Shown here one piece after another: positions 43,203 through 51,665 of a DNA stretch of 64,000 nt. The first letter of the stretch is position 1; every line of letters begins with the position of its first letter. The stretch lies in the NCBI RefSeq assembly GCF_000317695.1, contig NC_019771.1:1802001-1866000 (forward strand), given 5' to 3'. Origin of the DNA: Anabaena cylindrica PCC 7122. GTDB taxonomy: Bacteria; Cyanobacteriota; Cyanobacteriia; Cyanobacteriales; Nostocaceae. The position numbers and the translations under genes are program-made. A model generated the notes under the pieces. That model was not told where the DNA came from, ran no database searches, and saw nothing but the letters and a program-made list of their open reading frames with translations.

Positions 43203-44036
43203 ATGAATTTTAAAAAATCACAACTGCAAACTTTCATCATATACAGTTTGTTGAGTGCGATCGCACTCCTAACCCTTTTCCCCTTACTATGGCTAATTAG
43301 TACAGCCTTAAAATCGTCTACAGAAAATATCTTACAGTCACCACCGCAGTTATGGCCAAGTCAACCTACATTAGATAATTTCGCTCGTGTTTGGGAATCT
43401 CTACCTTTTGGACAATATTTATATAATAGTATTCTGGTGTCTTTACTGACCGTGGGATTAAATCTGCTATTTTGTGCTTTAGCTGCTTATCCCTTAGCAA
43501 GATTGTCATTTGTAGGCAGAAATGGGATTTTTCTTGCCATTATTTCTACAATTATGATTCCCTTCCAAATTGTCATGATTCCTTTATATATTCTGACAGT
43601 CCAGTTAGGCTTAACAAATAGTTATTTAGGCATTATCTTCCCCAGTTTAGCTTCTGCTTTTGGGATTTTTTTACTCAGACAAGCTTTTATGAGTGTCCCC
43701 AAAGAAATAGAAGAAGCTGCCCGCATGGATGGCAGTTCAGAGCTAGGATTGTGGTGGTTCGTGATGTTACCTGCTATTCGTCCAGCACTCATCACCCTAG
43801 CTATTTTTGTATTTATTGGCGCTTGGAGTGACTTTTTGTGGCCTTTAATTGTCATCCAAGATGAAAGTTTATATACTTTACCCTTAGGAGTTGCCAAATT
43901 AGCAGGTACGTTTTCTCTAGATTGGCGATTGGTAGCTGCTGGTTCAGTAATTTCTATTGCTCCAGTGTTGTTATTGTTTTTATTTTTACAAAGGTTTATT
44001 GTCCCTACCGATACGGGTAGCGGTGTCAAGGGATAG
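43203..44036 (+). CDS. Carbohydrate ABC transporter permease (MalG type)
   Basis: 277 aa with six hydrophobic helices and the BPD_transp_1 EAA loop EEAARMDGSSELGLWWFVMLPAIRPAL (residues split: EEAARMDGSS, then FVMLPAIRPAL). The N-terminus FPLLWLISTALKSSTENI is typical of MalG/UgpE-like sugar permeases. The partner permease, ATPase and binding protein are not adjacent, so it is an orphan subunit here. Start ATG 43203. Confidence 0.92.
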   Translation: MNFKKSQLQTFIIYSLLSAIALLTLFPLLWLISTALKSSTENILQSPPQLWPSQPTLDNFARVWESLPFGQYLYNSILVSLLTVGLNLLFCALAAYPLARLSFVGRNGIFLAIISTIMIPFQIVMIPLYILTVQLGLTNSYLGIIFPSLASAFGIFLLRQAFMSVPKEIEEAARMDGSSELGLWWFVMLPAIRPALITLAIFVFIGAWSDFLWPLIVIQDESLYTLPLGVAKLAGTFSLDWRLVAAGSVISIAPVLLLFLFLQRFIVPTDTGSGVKG

Positions 44037-44059
44037 ACAGAGGAGTAGAGGGGAAAATA

Positions 44060-44097
44060 AATAATTACGAATTACGAATTACGAATTACGAATTATT
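44060..44097. repeat. Heptamer tandem repeat (ATTACGA)n
   Basis: About five units of ATTACGA between the permease and the sugar transferase, directly at the latter's 3' end. Same family as 13021, 6222 and 51584. Confidence 0.85.
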
Positions 44098-44805
44098 TTA
44101 ATAAGCACCTTTTCTCTGTAATACAACCCAGATGGTTTTAAAAATCAACATCAAATCATAGGTAAGAGACCATTTACGCTGATAGTCTATATCCATGTGG
44201 ACAATAGTTTCAAAATCATTAATATTAGAACGTCCGTGAGTCTGCCATTCTCCAGTTATTCCTGGTTTGACTCGTAATCTTTCCCAATGATGAGGTGCAT
44301 ATTGAACGACTTCGTCGGGGGTGGGTGGACGAGTACCAACTATACTCATATCTCCCATCAAGACGTTCCAAAATTGGGGTAGTTCATCTAAACTAGTACG
44401 TCGCAAAAACTTACCCAAGGTAGTAATACGAGGATCATCAGTAGATTTAAAAATGTGTCCTTTGGCTTGATTTTTGACTATAGATTTCAGTTTATCTGCA
44501 TCAACCACCATAGAACGGAACTTCCAAATCCGAAAGGTGCGTCCGTTGAGACCACAACGGATTTGAGAATATAATATGGGGCCTGGATCAATAATTAAGG
44601 TAATAATCGCTACTGGTACTGAAACCAGTAATGTAATTATTAAACCAACAATTGCTCCGAGAATGTCAATGAGTCTTTTTGTCGAACTAGTAGTTGATGG
44701 GTGGTTAGACTGAGGTGATAAGTCAACCACGTGCGGATGATTCAGAACACCTAAATTAGCCACAGTATAATTTATTGTTTTAGTTGTAATAGTAGACAGG
44801 GACAT
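44098..44805 (-). CDS. Bacterial sugar transferase (polyprenyl-phosphate sugar-1-P transferase)
   Basis: 235 aa. After an ~40-residue polar lead, KRLIDILGAIVGLIITLLVS is the membrane helix. The catalytic domain follows: PGPILYSQIRCGLNGRTFRI - WKFRSMVVDAD - DDPRITTLGKFLRRTSLDEL - PQFWNVLMGDMSIVGTRPP - HHWERLRVKPGITGEWQTHG and the AY end. Such enzymes start exopolysaccharide repeat units on undecaprenyl phosphate. A second, separate member lies at 60.5 kb. In Nostocales relatives serve heterocyst envelope polysaccharide, but nothing here proves that. Confidence 0.93.
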   Translation of the reverse strand: MSLSTITTKTINYTVANLGVLNHPHVVDLSPQSNHPSTTSSTKRLIDILGAIVGLIITLLVSVPVAIITLIIDPGPILYSQIRCGLNGRTFRIWKFRSMVVDADKLKSIVKNQAKGHIFKSTDDPRITTLGKFLRRTSLDELPQFWNVLMGDMSIVGTRPPTPDEVVQYAPHHWERLRVKPGITGEWQTHGRSNINDFETIVHMDIDYQRKWSLTYDLMLIFKTIWVVLQRKGAY

Positions 44806-45253
44806 GATTAATAATGTTGTTTGCTTACATTTTTAGTTTTGTCAACTAAAGTAAGTTTTATTAAATACAGTCACACTATAAGTAATTTTTTGTGAAAGAA
44901 GAAAGTAAAACTAGATAAGTTCATACAATCTTTTAATTTAGCCAAGGAATTTTAAATTTTTGATGTTTTTTGTGTAAACCTGTTAAAATCCTTTAATGAA
45001 ATAAAAGATACCAGTATTCCTCGAACAAGAGCCTGAAAATTTTGAGTTTGTTTGGAAAAGGCTTAAAGGGTAAAGGGTAAAGGTTTTTTCTTCCGCCCTT
45101 AACCAAGTAGTGTTGAAATAGATACCTACTCGTGAATAGACAGTGTTTCTACTCAAGAGTAGGCATGATTCATGAAGATTCAATTAATATTTCCGTAAAT
45201 CTTTCCAGGTGTACTTTAATCTATTCCTTTTGGAGGAAGTTTTTTCTGCAATA
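44806..45253. other. Intergenic region
   Basis: 448 bp between the sugar transferase and the end of the Hsp70-like gene, both on the minus strand. It contains an imperfect hairpin CCTACTC...GAGTAGG (about 45124-45163) and a GGTAAAG repeat (45067-45084). The transferase promoter should lie in the AT-rich first 150 bp. No gene is supported. Confidence 0.5.
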
Positions 45254-47293
45254 TTAATAAGCAGGATTTCTTGATACAGAAAAATTAACTGTATGTGGTT
45301 CATCTAGTGATTGCAGAGTACTAGCTTTAATAGCGTCTAGATAGCGACGTAGAAATAGAAGTTGTTGAGAATTAGGACGATAAGAAAGATTGCCTTGTTT
45401 TTCAAAAAGTGGTGCGGATGCGATCGCTTGATAATCAGGATTTTCCTGGGAGCTTGTTGTCAACCACAGAGGGTTTAATGTGGTACTAATATCTGAGACA
45501 TCGTCTTTATTACTGTAAGGAATGATACCCGCAGGTAATTCACCTTCTAAAAAAGCCAGTAGCCGCTGTTGACAAATACGAGTATTAATACCGCGACTCT
45601 CAAATAATTGCAGAACTTCACCAAAAGATAGAGAACGCATGGCTGATGCCTCCGGCACGCTATCAGGTAAAAGTTTGAGCAATTCAGCAAACAAGAAATA
45701 ATCTGTATACTGTTGCCTGGGTATTTCTAAAACCTGGGGATGCAGAGGTAACGTAGCCAAACCATAGGCAACTCGACTGCAATTAGGAGCGCCATTTTCG
45801 CCCAGATATAAATCTTGAGTAATTTTAGCGTTAGGAAGTTTTTGTCTTAACCAACGGTTGACTGTACCAATAGAAGCGACTCCACCAGAGAGAATTGCTT
45901 GGTTAATAGCTTCTGTAGGGATACCACGAGCTACTAATAATTTATTGAGTTCACGGTTGAGACGACGCACATAAGGTACAAAAACTTGGCTTTCTAAATC
46001 TCGTCGCTGCAATATCCAACATTGGTCGGCTAATTCTAGGGTAAAAGATTCTTGGTGCTGCAAAATTAGCTTCAGACTCAAGGCAGTATCTAATAAAGCT
46101 TGTCCTAGCAAAGAACTCTCTAACCTTTGCTGGAAACGGATACGGGCAGAAATATCTGGTTCCCCAACTCGCGGTAGTTCTAACCCTTCCCAACTCAAAC
46201 TAGACCACTGTATTTGGTCTAAACCAGGAATTTCTCGCAGAGAAGGATGACCATTAGAGGTGTTGCTATCAACTTGTATTTGCCCACGGGGTTGGCGCGA
46301 TTTTGGTGGTAGTAGTAACTGACAGATGATATCTTGCTCAATGGCTTTACCAGCATAGGCAAAACTATGGAGCATGAAATCTCTGTATGTTAATTGGCTC
46401 AAGTCTGTGGGTAAATCGACTAATGCCATTTCTGTGGCAGTTGCGCCAATATTTAGTGCTAGGGTGTTACCCTGGATAGGAATTTCGCTGGTTTTTAAAG
46501 GATGCAAACCCTGATTTTCATTTAATTGGACTGATTTTAAATTATTAGCAGGATCAAGTTCTGGGAGTAGACTAGCTATCGCTTCTTCAACAAAAAATAT
46601 TTGTTGGGGATGGGATACGAGCTTACTTGTGAGTATGGCTTCTCGCACATTAAAGCGATATTGTTCTGACCAACTAGATGGACAAGTACAGATAATACCC
46701 GTAACTTTATTAATGATGTGAGCAAAAGTTTCCATATCTATACCCACAGCATGAGCAATTAAAGCTGGAGTAGTACTAGCTTGAGCCGACTTGAGAGTTA
46801 ATAGTAATTTAGAGAGCGATCGCACCACCCAAATCAAAGGCCCCGCAGAAAATTCATTCAATTGTAATACTGGTTCCCATTTCTGTTGCGTATTTTTATA
46901 GGGAATAGCCACGTGTAAATAAGGCTTTAAATGGGCAGAATAAAGATGTTGTTGTAGTTCTGACGTAGATCGAGAGCCAGTAGAATTTTGAGCCACATGA
47001 TCAGATATTTGTGCCTGTGCCACCCCCCCGGTTTCCGCACTTTCAGCCTCTGAGTGGGGAATACTCGCCGTAGGTAGATAAACCTCTGCCGGTAAACGAA
47101 ATGATTGCTCAAAAGCAGTTTCGCCTAGTTGGGTTTCTGCTGACCAGTAAATTGGATAAACAACCAACCTGGAATGATTTAACAGCGCCGCAGAAATTCC
47201 CGTTGTTCCCAAATCAATACCTAAATACCAAACGGCTTCTAGATCATTGATATTCACCTGAGAATCATCACTCAAAATGTCACTGACAAACAA
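45254..47293 (-). CDS. Hsp70/actin-fold ATPase, probably expressed as a fusion with the upstream frame
   Basis: 679 aa from TTG 47293; no ATG is available. The ATPase fold is clear: phosphate-1 LGIDLGTTGISAALLN (about 28-43), phosphate-2 ALNIGATATEMALVDL, and adenosine motif QAILSGGVASIGTVNRWLRQ. The DnaK substrate-binding domain is absent; instead a helical C-terminus follows (RQQYTDYFLFAELLKLLPDS...). The open frame begins right after TGA at an A9 run (47325-47333) and overlaps the upstream gene's end. Without shifting, ribosome start sites are poor (TTG, GTG 47257). Strong suspicion of a -1 fusion; see findings. Confidence 0.8.
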   Translation of the reverse strand: MFVSDILSDDSQVNINDLEAVWYLGIDLGTTGISAALLNHSRLVVYPIYWSAETQLGETAFEQSFRLPAEVYLPTASIPHSEAESAETGGVAQAQISDHVAQNSTGSRSTSELQQHLYSAHLKPYLHVAIPYKNTQQKWEPVLQLNEFSAGPLIWVVRSLSKLLLTLKSAQASTTPALIAHAVGIDMETFAHIINKVTGIICTCPSSWSEQYRFNVREAILTSKLVSHPQQIFFVEEAIASLLPELDPANNLKSVQLNENQGLHPLKTSEIPIQGNTLALNIGATATEMALVDLPTDLSQLTYRDFMLHSFAYAGKAIEQDIICQLLLPPKSRQPRGQIQVDSNTSNGHPSLREIPGLDQIQWSSLSWEGLELPRVGEPDISARIRFQQRLESSLLGQALLDTALSLKLILQHQESFTLELADQCWILQRRDLESQVFVPYVRRLNRELNKLLVARGIPTEAINQAILSGGVASIGTVNRWLRQKLPNAKITQDLYLGENGAPNCSRVAYGLATLPLHPQVLEIPRQQYTDYFLFAELLKLLPDSVPEASAMRSLSFGEVLQLFESRGINTRICQQRLLAFLEGELPAGIIPYSNKDDVSDISTTLNPLWLTTSSQENPDYQAIASAPLFEKQGNLSYRPNSQQLLFLRRYLDAIKASTLQSLDEPHTVNFSVSRNPAY

Positions 47294-49722
47294 AGCATCT
47301 TCGGGTTCCGAAATAGTACCTTCCTTTTTTTTTCAGTATTTTGGCTCAAATCTAATTCAGCTTGGGGAATATCTAGATTAGAAACTGCCACTATTGGTAT
47401 ATTCTCTGTTTGTTCGCTGCCAGGAGATTCCGCCATCGGCCAACCTGTACTTAGCAGATACTGACTATCATCCAACGAATTTTGCAAACTTTCTGAAAAT
47501 GAATTTTGTAAACTTTCTGAATTTGTTGTCTGTTCCGAGTCAGAATTTAACTGCCAATTAAAATTAGCTAAATCTTGATTCAATTGCTGCAACTGAACTG
47601 CATCCAGAACAATATCTGGCACACCTTCCGTTTCCGTATTTTCTAAATACAGTAAATTTTCCTGTGGTGAAGCAGAAATATAAGTGGCTACTAAATCTTT
47701 GTCTTCCCCGGCAGAAGAAATGATGGACGTCTCTTCTACTATCGTTTCTGGAGCATCGAGGGATGGAAGTTGTTCGTCACTGCTGGCATCAACCAATAAG
47801 TCAGTCAGGACTGTAATTGTATCACTGCTATCTGGCTGAGATTCGAGGACTGTAGAAATGCTGGCAAATTCTACCTGTGGCTGCGTCTCCTCTGCTAACA
47901 ATGATTCTCCCCATAACTCAGATAGTTGCTCTGTTGGTTCTATGAAAGTACCAGAACTCTCTGATAAAAGATTTAAATCTTGTTGATCAACAGAATCTAA
48001 CAACAGCAACAAATCATCCTCCTGTTGCTCCTGAATAATTGGAGATGGGGATATACTATCGACAATCTGAGATGCTAATAGAGAATCAGTTTCTGAAGTA
48101 GATATCTCCTCTTCTGACAACACCAAATCATCCTCCTGTTGCTCCTGAATAATTGGAGATAAGGATATACTATCGACAATCTGAGATGCTAATGGAGAAT
48201 CAGTTTCTGAAGTAGATATATCACCTGTTGTTACCACAGGCAAAATAATCGCATCTGTTGGTTTGGGAGTCTCTTCACCACCAAACAAACTTGCATAAAG
48301 TTGATCTACATCATCAGCACCCTCTGTTGGTAATTCATTGGGGACATTAAAAGTGGCAGTAACTGAAGCTGGTAAATCATCTGCTGTCAGTTGTGACAAC
48401 ACTGTATCCAGATTTTCCACAGTGGAATATTCTTCTGTCTCAGCAGCAATATTCTGGATTAGTTCTTCTTCAACAGCACCCTCTGTTGGTAATTCATTGG
48501 GGACATTAAAAGTGGCAGTAACTGAAGCTGGTAAATCATCTGCTGTCAGTTGTGACAACACTGTATCCAGATTTTCCACAGTGGAATATTCTTCTGTCTC
48601 AGCAGCAATATTCTGGATTAGTTCTTCTTCAACAGCACCCTCTGTTGGTAATTCATTGGGAACAATAAAAGTGGCAGTAACTGAAGCTAGTGAATCATCT
48701 GCTGTCAGTTGTGACAACACTGTATCCAGATTTTCCACAGTAGAATATTCTTCTGTCTCAGTAGCAATATCCTGAATTAATTCCTCCGAATTATCAGACG
48801 CTGGCTGTACGTCTAACCATGACGATGATACTGTTTGAGTATCTACACCAAACAGAAAAGATTGAGCATCTGAAGATTGTTGTTGTAAATGCTGAGTCAA
48901 ATTATTCAAAAAATTTGCCATCAACTGTTCACCTTGGATTCCCTGACTGTGCATTTTTGCCAGTGCTTGGGATAAAGACTGATGATAAGTGGTGATGTTA
49001 CGCTCTAGTGAACCAAAGACAACATTGACGGTTCCGTCTAGTGATAGCAAGCGTTGATCTAACTCCCTTGCCAGAGTAGCTAATCGATCTGTCTCCTCCG
49101 CTGAACCCAAAATAGGTTGCATAGCAGAATTTAATGCTTCTTGCTTTTGTTCATCTGTTAACAAACCGGGAGGATTAGGCGAAGTTCGTGTCAAATGTGG
49201 TAATAAATTTGGCACTAAGCGACTGATTAGCACTTGCAAAAATTCAGAAATTATCTGCTCTTGGTTCGCTAACTGCTGTGTTAAGGAATAGTTTTGCAGT
49301 CGCTTTTGCTCTAGCTGCCTAATTTCCTTGACAAGAGCAGCTCTTTCTTCCAGCAATCCTGATAATTCTGCTTGTAAGGGCTGAAGCAAAAACGAAATTT
49401 CATCTTTGAATTGCCCTGCGGTAAAATTACTTTGTTCTTGTTGTGATGGAAAGGAATGTGAGGCTGATTGGTTCTGCTCTTGCTCCACAAACCTCGTCAA
49501 CAAAGATGATAATGGTGGAGTTTCAGACTGCTTGGGGACGCTGCTTTCTTCTGATTCCTCACTTTCGTCGAGTCTTACAAGAAAGTCTCGCACTCGTTGT
49601 AAAACGTCTTTGTCTTCTTGTCCTTGACCAGACAGCAGTTTAGAGAGACGATTGCCACTGTTAGACAGTAAGTTGTCAATGTCTGCAATCAGCTTGTGAA
49701 TTTCATCTGCACGGGAAGTCAC
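47272..49722 (-). CDS. Large acidic low-complexity protein with coiled coil and internal repeats
   Basis: 816 aa from GTG 49722 (MTSRADEIHKLI). Residues about 1-260 are helical with coiled coil (LSGLLEERAALVKEIRQLEQ). The middle is Glu/Ser/Thr-rich with three 53-aa repeats (EELIQNIAAETEEYSTVENL unit) and two 38-aa repeats (SISLSPIIQEQQEDD unit). The end reads ENTEKKRKVLF...CLSVTF after an A9 tract; in the -1 frame it would continue as KKEGTISEPEDALFVSDILS into the Hsp70-like ATPase. No family recognised. The acidic repeats suggest a flexible linker or scaffold between an N-terminal coiled coil and the ATPase. Confidence 0.75.
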   Translation of the reverse strand: MTSRADEIHKLIADIDNLLSNSGNRLSKLLSGQGQEDKDVLQRVRDFLVRLDESEESEESSVPKQSETPPLSSLLTRFVEQEQNQSASHSFPSQQEQSNFTAGQFKDEISFLLQPLQAELSGLLEERAALVKEIRQLEQKRLQNYSLTQQLANQEQIISEFLQVLISRLVPNLLPHLTRTSPNPPGLLTDEQKQEALNSAMQPILGSAEETDRLATLARELDQRLLSLDGTVNVVFGSLERNITTYHQSLSQALAKMHSQGIQGEQLMANFLNNLTQHLQQQSSDAQSFLFGVDTQTVSSSWLDVQPASDNSEELIQDIATETEEYSTVENLDTVLSQLTADDSLASVTATFIVPNELPTEGAVEEELIQNIAAETEEYSTVENLDTVLSQLTADDLPASVTATFNVPNELPTEGAVEEELIQNIAAETEEYSTVENLDTVLSQLTADDLPASVTATFNVPNELPTEGADDVDQLYASLFGGEETPKPTDAIILPVVTTGDISTSETDSPLASQIVDSISLSPIIQEQQEDDLVLSEEEISTSETDSLLASQIVDSISPSPIIQEQQEDDLLLLLDSVDQQDLNLLSESSGTFIEPTEQLSELWGESLLAEETQPQVEFASISTVLESQPDSSDTITVLTDLLVDASSDEQLPSLDAPETIVEETSIISSAGEDKDLVATYISASPQENLLYLENTETEGVPDIVLDAVQLQQLNQDLANFNWQLNSDSEQTTNSESLQNSFSESLQNSLDDSQYLLSTGWPMAESPGSEQTENIPIVAVSNLDIPQAELDLSQNTEKKRKVLFRNPKMLCLSVTF
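47325..47333 (-). promoter_or_regulatory. A9 slippery tract, candidate -1 frameshift/slippage site
   Basis: On the coding strand ACT-GAA-AAA-AAA-AGG in the 816-aa frame includes the heptamer A-AAA-AAA. A -1 slip reads AAG-GAA-GGT and enters the Hsp70-like frame, which is open from this exact point. An A9 run also favours transcriptional slippage or sequencing error. Confidence 0.5.
48012..48240 (-). repeat. Two 114-bp in-frame direct repeats
   Basis: Units begin at about 48011 and 48125 (AAATCATCCTCCTGTTGCTC) and are 114 bp (38 codons) apart. They encode QEQQEDD and SETDSLLASQIVDSIS-type segments. Confidence 0.85.
48317..48793 (-). repeat. Three 159-bp in-frame direct repeats
   Basis: Unit starts at 48317, 48476 and 48635 (GCACCCTCTGTTGGTAATTC), exactly 159 bp (53 codons) apart. 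The first two are almost identical; the third has several changes. Consistent with recent unequal recombination. Confidence 0.92.
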
Positions 49723-50136
49723 GTTAAATTACCTTATTTAGAAATGTACTTTGATTTTTATGGTATTTACGATTACAGAAGTTCTCAGTGGCAAAAGTTA
49801 TTGCTCAGACTTCTGAGGGCAATTATGTTATGAATTAGTGGGAGATGCAACTTGATCCTCAGGGTTTGCTCCCTTTTCAGGCAGGTCACCCAATTTTGGA
49901 CTTTGTTAAGTGTAGAATACATCCTTAATGTTATACTTTGAACTTAAGAATAAATCATGTGTCCGTAATGAGCAAACACTAAGAGAAAATAAAGATTGCT
50001 AAGAAAAAATTATCTGGTCGTTTTCTTGTGTAACATAGTTTAGTTTCCCTTTAAAAAGCGGCTGTAATTTTATAGCTTGGACTTAAAACACGATCTTGCT
50101 TGTTCAGTTGATAGCAGCTTTAATAAATATGTCCTA
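49723..50136. other. Divergent spacer upstream of the Crp-family gene
   Basis: 414 bp between the GTG of the low-complexity protein and ATG 50137. AT-rich with no repeat array. Contains promoters of both genes; I could not pick a convincing Crp-type palindrome or -10 element. Confidence 0.45.
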
Positions 50137-50835
50137 ATGGAAGATCGATATAGCTTGCAGACATCCGCTCATAACTGGATCACTTCAGCGCCCTTTTTTG
50201 AAGGGTTGCCTGAATCTATTGTGGAAACAGCCCTCTCCCATCTTGTTACCCGTACCCACCCTGCCAATCAAGTAATTTTGCTAGAAAATGACTGGGGTGG
50301 TTCTGTGTATTTTATTGTAGATGGATGGGTAAAAATCCGTACCTACAATTTAGAAGGAAAAGAGGTAACACTAAATATTATTGGGCATGGAGAATTATTT
50401 GGTGAAATGGCGGCACTAGATGAAGTTCCCCGTTCTACTGATGTTATTACTCTGACTCAAACAATGATTGGAAGTATGCCTGCTCAAGATTTTGTCAAGT
50501 TGTTGCAAACAGAACCTTTAGCAGGACTCAGATTGGCGCAATTAATGGCGAGACGGTTACGACAAGTAAATCGGCGGTTACGCCTGCGAGAATCGGATAG
50601 TCAATCGCGGGTGGCAGATACCTTGCTATTTTTGGCAGAAGGACAGGGAAAAAGAGGACAGACAGGCACAGAAATTCCCAATTTACCTCACCGGGAATTG
50701 AGTAGTTTAAGTGGTCTGGCACGGGAAACAGTGACACGTGTATTGACAAGGCTGGAAAAAAAAGGCTTGATTGTACGGGAGCAAGATGTTATGTGCATCC
50801 CCGATGTGTCAGCTTTGGAAAAAATGATTATTTAA
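50137..50835 (+). CDS. Crp/Fnr family transcriptional regulator
   Basis: 232 aa. Cyclic-nucleotide-binding-like beta barrel at about 20-120 (NQVILLENDWGGSVYFIVDG, IGHGELFGEMAALDEVPRST) is joined by a dimer helix to a winged helix-turn-helix (HRELSSLSGLARETVTRVLTR LEKKGL, two segments). It is distinct in sequence from NtcA. The usual cAMP-contact pattern FGEMAAL-x-x-x-x-R-S-T is present, so cAMP binding is possible. A TTG at 50077 would add 20 residues; ATG 50137 preferred. DUF2232 gene follows 13 bp on. Confidence 0.9.
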   Translation: MEDRYSLQTSAHNWITSAPFFEGLPESIVETALSHLVTRTHPANQVILLENDWGGSVYFIVDGWVKIRTYNLEGKEVTLNIIGHGELFGEMAALDEVPRSTDVITLTQTMIGSMPAQDFVKLLQTEPLAGLRLAQLMARRLRQVNRRLRLRESDSQSRVADTLLFLAEGQGKRGQTGTEIPNLPHRELSSLSGLARETVTRVLTRLEKKGLIVREQDVMCIPDVSALEKMII

Positions 50836-50848
50836 CACCTTGTTCAGT

Positions 50849-51583
50849 ATGAATATTTTAGATTCTCTGCCAGATGAACCGGAGGAAAACCCATCTCCTG
50901 TATCATCAACCCCCAATAATCAGTTAGATAAACAAAAGCAGTTGAAACGCCCCCAACTTCAGGTTGATGCACCTTTGAGGATGGTAGAAACAGCATTTTT
51001 AGCTAGTACTGCTAGTTTGATTTGGTTTATTAATTTCTATTTTCCCTTAGGGCCAGTGTTACGAATATTTTTTCCTGTTCCCATCGCTCTGGTTTACTTA
51101 CGCTGGGGTAAACGTGCTGCATGGATGGCTGCTGTGACTTCCGGCTTACTGTTAGCGGTGCTGATGGGGCCAGTTCGCAGTATTTTGTTTGTGATGCCCT
51201 TTGCTTTGATGGGTGTTCTATTGGGGGCGACTTGGCATCGCCGTGTACCCTGGATTGTCTCGATTACTTTAGGTATGTTGTTGGGTACATTGGGTGTGTT
51301 TTTTCGCTTGTGGTTGCTGTCAGTGTTATCTGGTGAAGATCTGTGGGTTTATGTGATTAACCAGGTGACAGAAATCATTGAGTGGATTTTCCTGAAGTTG
51401 GAAATATTGGCCACTCCAAGTGTATTTTTTATCCAAGTGGGTGCGGTGCTTTTAGTTGCATTTAACAATTTGATTTATTTGTTTGTAGTACATCTGGCCG
51501 CATGGTTACTTTTAGATCGTTTGGGAAATCCTATTCCCCGTCCTCCACGTTGGGTACAAGTGCTGATGGATTATGAGGGTTAA
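50849..51583 (+). CDS. DUF2232 membrane protein
   Basis: 244 aa. A Pro/Gln-rich cytoplasmic lead of ~45 residues precedes about seven hydrophobic helices (ASLIWFINFYFPLGPVLRIF; PIALVYLRWGKRAAWMAAVT; GLLLAVLMGP; ILFVMPFALMGVLLGATW; IVSITLGMLLGTLGVFFRLW). The RWGKRAA and MGPVRSIL segments are typical of the DUF2232 (YybS-like) family. Transported substrate or function unknown. It follows the Crp-family gene closely and may be co-transcribed. ATG 50849 preferred over TTG 50840. Confidence 0.82.
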   Translation: MNILDSLPDEPEENPSPVSSTPNNQLDKQKQLKRPQLQVDAPLRMVETAFLASTASLIWFINFYFPLGPVLRIFFPVPIALVYLRWGKRAAWMAAVTSGLLLAVLMGPVRSILFVMPFALMGVLLGATWHRRVPWIVSITLGMLLGTLGVFFRLWLLSVLSGEDLWVYVINQVTEIIEWIFLKLEILATPSVFFIQVGAVLLVAFNNLIYLFVVHLAAWLLLDRLGNPIPRPPRWVQVLMDYEG

Positions 51584-51625
51584 TTCGTAATTCGTAATTC
51601 GTAATTCGTAATTCGTAATTAAGAA
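51584..51625. repeat. Heptamer tandem repeat (AATTCGT)n
   Basis: Five to six units of AATTCGT between DUF2232 and the cobT-like gene. Confidence 0.85.
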
Positions 51626-51665
51626 TTATTCAAAATTCAGCACTCTGTACTTTAAACGCCTGACT

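Noticed and set aside
44983..45183. 66-aa minus-strand frame in the intergenic region
   Set aside because: Composition does not look coding and there is no ribosome site or family match.
48338..48775. 145-aa plus-strand frame with perfect internal repeats
   Set aside because: It is the mirror of the 159-bp repeats in the minus-strand gene and inherits its periodicity.
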